Position numbers and translations under genes: made by a program. Shown here one piece after another: positions 20,795 to 29,267 of a stretch of 31,895 nt of DNA. The notes beneath the pieces were generated by a model, which was not told the origin of the DNA, ran no database searches, and saw only the letters and a list, made by a program, of their open reading frames with translations. Positions within the stretch are counted from its first letter, which is position 1, and every line of letters starts with the position of its first letter. The stretch is from Triparma columacea (lineage: Eukaryota; Sar; Bolidophyceae; Parmales; Triparmaceae), in NCBI GenBank assembly GCA_030267965.1, contig BRYA01000529.1, positions 1-31,895 of the forward strand, read 5' to 3'.

Positions 20795-21874
20795 TGTCGC
20801 AGCTGTTCCGTCCTCTCCTCCCACCACCGTTGCTCCCGCCGCCGCTCCCTTCCCTGTCTTGTGCCTCCCCTTGACCATTGCCTCACTCTCCCCCCTTTCG
20901 TTCAGCGGGCCCCCGCACTGCACCTTGTGCTTCTTCCAGTGTTTCATCTGACACTCCTGAGAGCAGTAAGCGACAGTGCGACAGGGACACATATGGAGCT
21001 TGTCACGCTCCTTGGCGGTGAGAGCCTCGCAAACCTCGCAGCAGAAGGGACGGCCTTGAAGGTAATGTTTCGTGATGTTGGTGATTATAGGATCTCGTTT
21101 GGAAGGATGCCATGAATCGAATTTGTCTCGAAGTACGTCGGAATCGGGCTTTCCCAGATGAAGAAATGTTGCGTACATCTTTATTGCGACATCTCTACTA
21201 AGGCTAGGGTGTTCTCCTTTGCACGCTCTGAGGCACAAAGCCAACACATTATCCACGTCGTTGGTGGTTGGAATAGCACCGCGCGTGAGGAACAGCCTGC
21301 ATATGTCGTGTGCTCCTTCACTCATAGTAATAATAAGTGGTGAAGCAACAACTCCATTAGGGTGAACCACTGTCTTGTTCACATTTGCTCCATGATCGAG
21401 AAGTGCTATGGCCTGATCAATGTATCCCCTTTCAGCAGCAAGCATCAAAAGGTTGGGGTTAGAGTCTTCCACCAACCCTTCGAGTCGTAGGTCCATATTA
21501 GGGTCAAGTCCATGTTTTAAGAGCAATCTCAAGATTGTTGAATTGTCACTATTCGTCATTGACATATCTGCGGCCGCGTACATGGCATCCTTGTTGTTGA
21601 AACCGGCCTCTAAGGTAAGCTTGACCATCTCAACATTATCGTATTGAGAGGCGAATGAGAGGACTGAAGCTATCTGCCATTTCTCATCAACAAGCATTTT
21701 ATAAACGCCTAACAAAACCTCAGGACCATGTTCCTTGGCACACCCCTTGATCTGATCCCAGTCTTGCTCACGAGCCCAATTCAAGCACATATACTGACCG
21801 TCTGTCAAATCGTCCAAACTAGATACAGCCACATTTGTGGTCTCTGATGAATTGTGTGACAATTGTAACTCCAT
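20741..21874 (-). CDS. Ankyrin-repeat MYND zinc-finger protein, array copy 3
   Basis: A complete intronless 377-aa frame; ATG at 21872-21874. It lacks a few N-terminal residues found in copies 1 and 2 (starts MELQLSHNSSETTNV). Ankyrin-like repeats run about 70-225 (NVEMVKLTLEAGFNNKDA, ILRLLLKHGLDPNMD, YIDQAIALLDHGANVNK). The MYND finger is about 275-320 and identical to copy 2 over its zinc ligands. The tail contains VVGGEDGTAATATGKNGKKG. Its upstream DNA (about 21875-21960) is a diverged, internally deleted relative of the spacer repeat, with shared words such as AATATTGGAGTCCA. This copy may therefore sit at the original end of the array. Confidence 0.93.
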   Translation of the reverse strand: MELQLSHNSSETTNVAVSSLDDLTDGQYMCLNWAREQDWDQIKGCAKEHGPEVLLGVYKMLVDEKWQIASVLSFASQYDNVEMVKLTLEAGFNNKDAMYAAADMSMTNSDNSTILRLLLKHGLDPNMDLRLEGLVEDSNPNLLMLAAERGYIDQAIALLDHGANVNKTVVHPNGVVASPLIITMSEGAHDICRLFLTRGAIPTTNDVDNVLALCLRACKGEHPSLSRDVAIKMYATFLHLGKPDSDVLRDKFDSWHPSKRDPIITNITKHYLQGRPFCCEVCEALTAKERDKLHMCPCRTVAYCSQECQMKHWKKHKVQCGGPLNERGESEAMVKGRHKTGKGAAAGATVVGGEDGTAATATGKNGKKGKKGRGKKK

Positions 21875-22702
21875 ATTTGAGCGAACCTACCCCAAATGTA
21901 AGTTTACAGCGGAAAATTACGATGTGAGAGTGATCAACAAAGCTAATATTGGAGTCCAACTAAAAGTGACTGCCGCCGACCCCAAAATAGGCTCTGCTCT
22001 TGCTTGTTGTCTGAGATGAAGAAGAAGTCTGATGAAGTTCAGGTGAAGGACTACAAAAGAGAAACCCCGACAAAAGGTTAGGGCTTTTTAGGAGGCTCTT
22101 GTCTATTCCTTATTTCGGACTTATCCTGTCACCTCCTCAAATCTTCCCATCTTTTTGTTGTTTTTGTGATTGTTGGCCAATTTTAGCGTCAAATTATCTT
22201 ATTATTCTTTTGATAGTGTAATTAGGTATAATTAATTATGGTGCGTATCTCTAATGTTGAGATAGTGGATGAGCAGAGGATAAAATGGCTCAGAAAAGAA
22301 GACTGCAATCTGCGTCTGCCTCCCTTCTGAACACTTTTTTGGGCCTAATTTGGGATATATTGCGATATGTCTCATTTTGTGGATGAATATGCGTATACAA
22401 AGGCATTAAGCAAGGTATTAAAACGTAGAAATGCTCAGTACATGACATTATTCCTGCATTATTCAACCAAATATTCGACATTACCCTGAGTGACCCCCAT
22501 ATGATCCCCCTATGACTATCACACTGTTTGAAGTTAGCTGTTTGAAGTTAGAGTCAACTGAGGAGAACAATACAGCTACAAACAATGCAGCTACAAACTA
22601 AAGAGCTACGAACAGGAAACTACGAGAGCACCTTCTCCAACTTCTCTTTGATTGGCTTTAGATTTGTGTGTGGATATACATGGAGATACGTATGGAGATA
22701 TG

Positions 22703-22770
22703 TACGCACGCAAACACACACACAAACAAACACACAAACAAACAAACACATCCAAACACACCAAACAAAA
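22703..22770. repeat. (AC)n/(AAAC)n microsatellite
   Basis: Alternating ACAC and AAAC units fill about 68 bp upstream of the bZIP gene. A simple-sequence tract, probably length-variable. Confidence 0.85.
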
Positions 22771-22809
22771 CTAACTGAACTATATATATCCAATCACTTT
22801 CACATCATC

Positions 22810-22893
22810 ACCCACTACTTCACCCCCTCACCCATCTCACCCACCCACCCCCACCCCCTCCCTCCCCCACTCTCCCCCCCCACACCCTCACCA
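22810..22893. other. C-rich tract upstream of bZIP ATG, ending in a CACCAG word
   Basis: This is a dense CCC-run tract ending in CACCAG|GG about 28 bases before the bZIP start codon. It resembles the C-rich polypyrimidine tracts before acceptors elsewhere in the window, so a 5' UTR intron could end here. It could equally be promoter DNA able to form a G-quadruplex on the other strand. Confidence 0.4.
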
Positions 22894-22921
22894 GGGCTCG
22901 AAAGGGAAGCAAACCTCCGAC

Positions 22922-24754
22922 ATGCCTACCCCCCCTGATTTCCTGGCCTCCTGGAACCAGGAGGAGGATCTCCTAAACTTCTTCCTAAACTCCGGTGGCA
23001 CAGGTACAGGTCTTACTCCCCCCCTACCCTCATTCTCATCTGGATCCACACCCGGTACCTCACTGGGTGGTGGTGGGGTCCACCCTGGGAGCCAACAACA
23101 AAGAGCATACCTTGGTCCTCCACCGACTATTCCCACTTCCTCCTCTGGTGTATTCCAGAGTATATCAGAGTACGGTGCTGGGGGAGAGATAGAGGGAGGT
23201 GATGATGATGACGACGATGAGAATGGCGTTGTGTTAACCACGCCTATGCAACATCACTATTATAGAGGTGGGGGTAATAACAACAACCCCAACCTTCCCA
23301 CCTCACGTCGAGGAGTCGTCGGTGGAGGAAGAGGTGGTGGAGGTGGTGGTGGTGTTAGGAGCATGCCTTTAGGCGTAAACGACATGACAACATCGGAACT
23401 CGTACCGACGCCGCCGACGTTCGTTGACGGTATGCCGGTACTTGGAGACGAACAGGTTATCAACCATTTAAGCTTACCACACCATGGGAGGAGAGGGGTG
23501 CAGGTACCGGGGGGGGGGGGCGTTGGTGTGGGAGGGGGGGGAGGAGGTGGGGATGAGGGGGTGGGGGAGACGCACTACGGTATGAGCAGCAGTTTACCGG
23601 GGAGAGGTGGAATGGAGGGGATGATGGGGGGGATCGGAGGAGGAGGAGGATGGCAGGGACCGGGGAGCTTACCTAACTACGGAGGAGGAGGGTACGGGAC
23701 GGGATACGGAGGAGGGGGAGCACCACCACCACCACCGGCAACGACGGGGGGAAGAGGAGGAAGAGGACAGGGGGGTATGACACAGGAGGAAAGGAGAGCT
23801 AGGAGACTGGCGAGGAATAGGGAAAGCGCGAGACAGAGCAGGAGGAGGAAGAAGGAGTACTTACAGCTACTGGCTAGCAAGGTCAAAATGCTGAACGACG
23901 GGATAGAGGAGGAACGTCGGAAAAGGATGGACGAGAGCGAGGAAGCGTTCTCTTCGGTTGAGACAAGGTGGAGACAGGAGATCGGGAAAGGGTCGGGAGG
24001 GAAGGCGCTTAAGGAGTGGTTCGATAACACGAGCCCGGGATGCGAGGAGAGGAACATTGCAGCGGACTTCCAGTGGAGGCAGGCGAGCATGGCGGTCTTG
24101 CCGGGACATAGGAAATTTTTGGTATGGCTTAATGGGAGGGACGACGGGTTCTTTAAGAAGAACAAGGCTGTACACAACGAGAGAGTCAGCAGCAAACAAC
24201 TGGGGGAGAGACTTACGGCGGAGGGGAAGGGTGGGAAGTGTAAGGGGGAGGATAAGTTCTGGCCACTATTCTGTTACGATATGAGCTTCAGCTACGACCA
24301 GGAGGAGAGGTTAGTAGCGGCCATTAAGCAGAGGGTTAGCGGCCTCCACGGCTCTAAACTCCTAGAGGCTGACAAGGTCGTCGACACTTTGGGAACGGCG
24401 GTTAAACTAGGGATGGGGAGAGAGGAAAGGACGGTTGAGGAGGTACTGTTTGGAATCATGACGGAGGAACAGGCGGGGAAATGGGTGGAGTGGAAGGGGG
24501 GGGAGAGGATGAGACTCAAGGAATTTTTCGGGATGGAGGGAAAGAACGACGATATCAAGAACATCGTCGAGGGGGGAGGTAGGAATAACGATGGGAAGAA
24601 GGAAGCTGAGGAAAACACGACCACCACAACGACGACGACGACGGGGGGAAGGGGAATGCAAGAAGCGGGGGCGGACCTGGAACAGGTTAAGGAGGAGATT
24701 AGGATACTGAGGGAAATCGGGGATAGACTCGTTAAGGCATGTCAGGGGGACTGA
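22922..24754 (+). CDS. bZIP transcription factor with Gly-rich N-terminus and an uncharacterised C-terminal domain
   Basis: A single-exon, 610-aa frame; ATG at 22922-22924. Residues 1-285 are low complexity, rich in Gly/Pro, with an acidic patch (EGGDDDDDDE) that could activate transcription. Residues about 290-318 form a bZIP basic region with the invariant N-x7-R signature (RNRESARQSRRRKKEY). The following zipper is short, with few heptad leucines (LQLLASKVKML), so dimerisation may be weak or need a partner. Residues about 335-525 look globular, with many Trp/Phe/Cys (GKALKEWFDN, GHRKFLVWLNGRDDGFF, FWPLFCYDMSFSYD, MTEEQAGKWVEW). I do not recognise this domain. It ends in a Thr run (about 570-580) and a short coiled coil. 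A 12-G homopolymer lies in the coding Gly region (23509-23520), and the frame stays open through it. Confidence 0.88.
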   Translation: MPTPPDFLASWNQEEDLLNFFLNSGGTGTGLTPPLPSFSSGSTPGTSLGGGGVHPGSQQQRAYLGPPPTIPTSSSGVFQSISEYGAGGEIEGGDDDDDDENGVVLTTPMQHHYYRGGGNNNNPNLPTSRRGVVGGGRGGGGGGGVRSMPLGVNDMTTSELVPTPPTFVDGMPVLGDEQVINHLSLPHHGRRGVQVPGGGGVGVGGGGGGGDEGVGETHYGMSSSLPGRGGMEGMMGGIGGGGGWQGPGSLPNYGGGGYGTGYGGGGAPPPPPATTGGRGGRGQGGMTQEERRARRLARNRESARQSRRRKKEYLQLLASKVKMLNDGIEEERRKRMDESEEAFSSVETRWRQEIGKGSGGKALKEWFDNTSPGCEERNIAADFQWRQASMAVLPGHRKFLVWLNGRDDGFFKKNKAVHNERVSSKQLGERLTAEGKGGKCKGEDKFWPLFCYDMSFSYDQEERLVAAIKQRVSGLHGSKLLEADKVVDTLGTAVKLGMGREERTVEEVLFGIMTEEQAGKWVEWKGGERMRLKEFFGMEGKNDDIKNIVEGGGRNNDGKKEAEENTTTTTTTTTGGRGMQEAGADLEQVKEEIRILREIGDRLVKACQGD

Positions 24755-24860
24755 GAAGAGGGGAGGGGGGAATGCTAGGGAATAGGGGGGGGGTGATAGA
24801 GAGGGAGGGGGCGCCGGGGGGAGAGAGAGAAGGGGAGGGGAGGGGGGATACTCGAAAAGG
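24755..24860 (+). other. G-rich tract just beyond the bZIP stop codon
   Basis: The sequence after the TGA is a nearly uninterrupted series of G runs (GGGGAGGGGGG, a run of 9 G, GGGAGGGGGCGCC, GGGGAGGGGAGGGGGG) up to about 24850. On the bZIP sense strand this is a strong G-quadruplex candidate in the 3' UTR or transcription-end zone. The rest of the 216-bp convergent spacer (to 24970) is the ArgRS 3' flank, also G-rich on its own sense strand around 24925-24960. Confidence 0.6.
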
Positions 24861-24970
24861 GTGTAGTGGTTTCTTATTTCAAAAGATTAGGTAAATCTTA
24901 GCCCATTATTTCCTCTTTCCTTCGCTCCCCTTCCCCCGGGCCCACCAAAAGGCCTTTCTCTAAAAAAACT

Positions 24971-27818
24971 TTAGATCTTATCCGGCACGTCAATACTCAG
25001 CATCCCGAAGCACTCCCCCATAACCCCTGCCGTAGCCTCGCAAAGCGCTAGCCTGCTCTCCATCTCGTCGCTTCCTAGAACCTTGCACTCAGTAACGAAG
25101 GAGGTTGCGACGAGGGCTAAGTTGTAGAGGTACTCGCATACACCGGAGGGGGAGAGGGTGGAGGTTACGGAGGAGAGGACGTCGGGGAACTTTAGAAGCT
25201 CAAACCCTGAAGAGGAGGGAGGGGGGGAGGGAGAAAAATGAGGGGGAGAGGGGGGTGAGCCTTTTTTTCAACCCTCTATATAGTGCGCACAAGTGCGAGC
25301 CCTTTCTTTAATTCCCTACTAGGGCTTTTCGCCCCGCCTCTAAGTCTCGCCCCTTCCCTCACCTAGCCTGTGCTCGTTCTTGTGTGTCATCTGCATGTTA
25401 AATTCGGGACTCGTCGCGTCCACCTTTACGCCGTGCTGGCTCTCCGCCTTTGCTATAATGCTCTTGAGCCTCGCGTACGCGAACATCAGGTACACCCCGG
25501 TGTTGCCCTTGGTGTCCAGCATCTTGTCGTAGCTGAAGATGTAGTTGCTAGTGGGGTTCCTGCTAAGATCGAAGTACTTTATGGCGCCGTAACCGATCTT
25601 CTCGGCGGTGCTCCTGATGTCCCCCTCGGCTATGCTGCCCTTCCCCTCCTTGGTCCTCTCCCTGAGGCTTTCCTCCATCCTCCTGACGCTCTCGTCAAGG
25701 AGGTCCACCAGCCTGACGGTCTCCCCGCTCCTGGTCTTGAACCTCTTCCCGTCCTCGCCCTGCACGACGCCGAAGCCGATGTGAACGACGTCCGCGCTCG
25801 TGGGGTTGTACCACCCCGCCATCCTCGCCGCCCTGAAGCACATGGAGAAGTGGTCCCCCTGGGTGAAGTCAGTGATGTACACGATCCTGTCGGCCTTCAG
25901 CTCCCTGAGCCTGTAGCTGATGGCCGCCATGTCCGTGCTATCGTACCCGAACCCCCCGTCGCTCTTCTGGACCATGAGCGGTATTTTAAATCCCGGGACG
26001 AAGATGCACTTGGCCCCCCCGTCCTGCACGACGAGGCCGAGGGCGGAGAGCTCCTCGATCGTCCCGGGGATCTTGTCGTTGTAGAACGACTCCCCGCACT
26101 CCTCCACGGTGACCCCGAGCCTGCTGTAGACCTACGCAAGAAGAGGGGCGAAGCGGAGCGAACCGGGTTGCGTTAGAAAGAGAAGGGCCCTAAAAACTCG
26201 ACAGCTATATCGGTCCCTCCTTCGCTTCTCGCCCCACCTCGCGCTCGCCGCACAAACCTACCTTCTCGAACTCCTTCCTGCTGACGTCGCAAAGCACCTG
26301 CCAGATGGCCTTGCATCCCTCGTCGCCAGCCTGGAGCTTTACAACGTTGGTCTGAGAAACCTTCTTGAAGTCCTCGTCCTCGTCGAACTTCACCTTGGCG
26401 CCCTTGTAGAATCCTGTCAAGTCCTGGATGTCGACGTCCTCCATCTTGGGGTTCTCCCCGAACTTCTCCTTGAGGTACTGGATAAGCATACCGAACTGAG
26501 TTCCCCAGTCTCCAACATGGTTCACGCGCTTGGTCTTGTGGCCCTGATACTCGAGGATTCTGCAAACACTCTCCCCAATGATGGTAGAGCGGAGGTGCCC
26601 AACGTGCATGTCCTTGGCAATGTTGGGGGAGGAGAAGTCTACAACGGTGAGGCTGTCCTTGGAAACCTTGCCCATCTTGGACGTCGGCTTGGCCGAGCCG
26701 GACTTGACGGCGTTGTTCATCTCCTTGACGATGTAGGCGTTTGAGAGGAAAATGTTGATGAAGCCAGGTCCCGCAACCTGTAGGAACGAAGCGACGACGG
26801 AAGGAGGTTAGTCATGTCCAATCGACTCACGAAACTTTTGCTTCTTTTCTTTGCATCCAACCAATGGATGCAACCGTTTCAATCATCGTCGCCTTGCTCA
26901 TCGCCCCCTTCCCAAGCTCACCTCGACCTTCTCAATAACATCGTTTTTGGGGACGCACTCGACAATCTTGGTAGCGACGTCCCTGGGGGCCCTGAATCCC
27001 AAGTCTTTGGGAAGCTTCTTGCAGAGCTCCATAGCGTTGTTGCACTGGAACTCGCCGTTCTTGCTGTCCTTAGTCAAGGTAACAGCGGGCTTGACACCTA
27101 GGGCTGAAGCCATGGGGAACGCGGCGTAAAGGGCGTCGCGGAAAATCAACCTGACCTCGGAAATCACCCCGGTAATTTCGTTGCTATCGACGACAAAGGT
27201 CGGCGCGTCGGCAAAGCCCTTGGTAAAGTGGGGAGTCTGGGGAACAGACGAGAGGAAGGAGGTCAGGACGGGATTGCACGAAAGGGGGGAGAGGGAGGGG
27301 GTCGTAGCAGCAATGGGAAGGAGGGTGCACGCGGCATAAATGTCGGCGACGCCCAATTTGGCCTCCGTGAGCATGGATGAGGAAGTAGAAGAGAGGCGAG
27401 CAGTCAAGGTGGAGATAGCGGCGTCAACCTTCTCAGGGAGCTTCTTCACGACAGCGGGGGCGAGGGTTCCCTCCACGAAGGAGAGCCACTGCTGCAGCTC
27501 GGCGTTGATAATGTGGGAGCCAGTAGGGACGGCCAGGGCACTTAGGCAAGCACGGAGGCCAACGCACACAGTGCCGTTCTCAACCAACATGACACCAGGG
27601 GCCTTCTTCAAACCGGCGGAGGAAAGATACGAAGCGAGGGCCTCGCCCTTGGGGGGGTAGCAAGCCACGCTGGTAGGAGAACTCAACGAAGCCGCAAACA
27701 AGTTTACTCCAGCCAAGACTGCAGCCACATGGAGCTCATTAGCACCAGTGACCTGTACAGTGCGCTTCGGGGGCGGAGGAGGGGGGACCTCGGCTTTTTG
27801 TTTCTTCTCCTTTCCCAT
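24971..27818 (-). CDS. Arginyl-tRNA synthetase, cytosolic type, with GST-like N-terminal domain, 4 exons
   Basis: Charges tRNA-Arg with arginine using ATP (class I synthetase). Exons in transcript order: 27818-26922, 26777-26262, 26131-25363, 25206-24971. All introns are GT-AG and in frame, giving 805 aa. The start chosen is the ATG at 27816-27818 (MGKEKKQKAEV, a Lys-rich cytosolic-type start); an in-frame ATG at 27917 would add 33 residues. Residues about 20-215 resemble a GST fold, mainly GST-C (INAELQQWLSFVEGTLAP, LTEAKLGVADIYAACTLLP). Then follow the ArgRS additional domain ending VAGPGFINIFL and the HIGH motif as HVGH at 357-360 (VDFSSPNIAKDMHVGHLRST). HVGDWGTQFGMLI, FKTRSGETVRL and DKMLDTKGNTGVYL are seen next. 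The C-terminal anticodon-binding domain (KFPDVLSSV, LCEATAGVM) ends at TAA 24971-24973. Head-to-head with the HDAC gene. Confidence 0.95.
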
Positions 27819-27943
27819 CTTTACTGCGGAGGGGGAAGGGACAATGAGGGGTGAGGAAATACTCGTCAAATCGAATGGCCCACGGCGGTGGGAGGTGTTG
27901 CCTTCAGACCAATTCATGAAGGGATAAAGTCCAATACAAGAAA
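27819..27943. promoter_or_regulatory. Short divergent promoter region between ArgRS and HDAC
   Basis: There are 125 bp between the chosen ArgRS ATG and the HDAC ATG, and only 26 bp if the upstream in-frame ArgRS ATG at 27917 is used. Both genes probably share one bidirectional promoter or have transcripts starting within each other. No TATA box is evident. Confidence 0.45.
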
Positions 27944-29200
27944 ATGTTGGCTAAGATCCCAACTTACGTTAACTCTGGTTGGCAAAAATTATCACGGAGA
28001 TGTAAAGGTGCTTGTGTTGTGAAATTAGGATTCCAAGAAGTTTCTCAACAAAAAATGCTTCATCGAGATGACCTTAAAGTGTCACGCCGTACTGGTTTCG
28101 TCGCGGACGAGCGCTTCTATTGGCACCACGCCGGCGTAATCACTTCAGGCTGCGACATTGCAAGCTTTAACCCTGGGGGTGGAGAGTTCGTTCAGCCCAA
28201 CTCTGGGACCCAGGGGTATTTTGAGAACGAGTCTACGAAACGGAGGATGGCGAACCTTATTGATGTGTGTGGTTTGTTGGAAAAGCTTGACACAGCGACA
28301 GTGAAGAAGAGGGCTGCGCAAAAGGAGGAGCTTTGTTACTTCCATAGTCGCGTGTATGTCGACAAGGTGGAAGATATGAGCTGTAGGAATGGGGGAGACG
28401 CGGGCGACTTTGCGTTCTTCGGACCGGGGAGCTATAATATTGCTGCATTGGCAGCAGGGTGCTGCATAGAGGCTGTAAACAGTGTTCTTGACCAGGCATT
28501 AGATAATGCGTACGTTCTTTGTAGACCTCCCGGTCACCATGCAGAGAGAGATAGAGGGATGGGGTTCTGTCTCTTCAACAATATTGCAATTGCTGCAGAG
28601 CACGCTGTGAGGAACAGGGGGAAGAAGAGGGTGGCGATTGTGGACTGGGATGTACATCACGGGAACGGGACCCAGCAGGCCTTCTTCGAGAGGTCGGACG
28701 TCCTATTCATTTCCGTTCATCAAGATAATTTGTACCCTCCATCGAGTGGATCCTTGAATGAGGTTGGGGCGGGGGACGGAGAAGGATTCACCATCAATAT
28801 TCCACTCCCACCAGGTGCCGGGGATGGTGCTTACAAGCGAGTGATGGAGGCTGTGATTTTGCCGTCGCTAAAGAAATTTGACCCCGAGATAATCCTCGTG
28901 TCTTGCGGGTTCGATGCTTCGTTCCAGGACCCCTTGGGGTGCCAAATGGTTACAAGCTTGGGTTTCCAACAAATGGCGAGGGATGTACTAAGCCTCGACA
29001 TTCCTATCGTTTTTTGCCACGAAGGGGGTTATAGCCCAGAGCATGTCCCGTACTGTGGCCTGCGCGTGGTAGAGGAGATGGCGGGCTTAGAGAAGAGCAA
29101 CGTCAACTTCTACGACGATGGGTTAAATTACGGCTACCAAGCGTGCCAGAAATGGCAGGAAGATGTCGTGCAGAAAGTTTGTGAGCTCCACGCCTTGTAG
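27944..29200 (+). CDS. Class II-like histone deacetylase / acetylpolyamine amidohydrolase family protein
   Basis: Zinc hydrolase that removes acetyl groups from lysine or small amines. A single-exon 418-aa frame starting ATG 27944. Family motifs in order: RPPGHHAERDRGMGFCLFNN (about 194-213) with the catalytic His pair, VDWDVHHGNGTQ with zinc ligands Asp236 and His238, SCGFDA with the third ligand Asp324, and EGGY with catalytic Tyr363. All active-site residues are present, so it should be active. The Tyr (not His) in EGGY argues against the vertebrate class IIa type; the whole is close to bacterial-type and class II HDAC-like amidohydrolases. The first 37 residues before the second Met are basic, lack acidic residues until Glu32 and include SRRCKGACVVK, which could be an organelle-targeting peptide. 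Substrate unknown. Confidence 0.92.
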   Translation: MLAKIPTYVNSGWQKLSRRCKGACVVKLGFQEVSQQKMLHRDDLKVSRRTGFVADERFYWHHAGVITSGCDIASFNPGGGEFVQPNSGTQGYFENESTKRRMANLIDVCGLLEKLDTATVKKRAAQKEELCYFHSRVYVDKVEDMSCRNGGDAGDFAFFGPGSYNIAALAAGCCIEAVNSVLDQALDNAYVLCRPPGHHAERDRGMGFCLFNNIAIAAEHAVRNRGKKRVAIVDWDVHHGNGTQQAFFERSDVLFISVHQDNLYPPSSGSLNEVGAGDGEGFTINIPLPPGAGDGAYKRVMEAVILPSLKKFDPEIILVSCGFDASFQDPLGCQMVTSLGFQQMARDVLSLDIPIVFCHEGGYSPEHVPYCGLRVVEEMAGLEKSNVNFYDDGLNYGYQACQKWQEDVVQKVCELHAL

Positions 29201-29267
29201 TTATGTGAATAATGAGTGCGTGTAGTTTTTAAATCAAGTCATTTCCTCTGATTTTACTTGTACTCGC
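29201..29267. other. 67-bp convergent spacer between HDAC and AQR
   Basis: The two stop codons face each other with only 67 AT-rich bases between them. Unless both 3' UTRs are very short, the transcripts overlap antisense. Confidence 0.6.

Larger units (their letters stand above)
21875..22921. other. 1-kb divergent intergenic region between ankyrin-MYND copy 3 and bZIP
   Basis: The left 90 bp is a decayed copy of the array spacer. About 22000-22560 is AT-rich with no gene I can support; a 30-codon ATG frame at 22238-22330 is too short to call. Small imperfect repeats follow: GTTTGAAGTTAG twice at about 22527-22551, CAGCTACAAAC-like units at 22571-22600, and GGAGATA-like units at 22680-22700. 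An AC/AAAC microsatellite and a C-rich tract follow, up to the bZIP start codon. Promoters of both flanking genes are expected here. Confidence 0.6.

Noticed and set aside
22585..22938. 117-aa + strand frame before the bZIP gene
   Set aside because: Made of translated microsatellite and C-rich tract (TQT/NK runs, Pro runs); overlaps the bZIP start in another frame.
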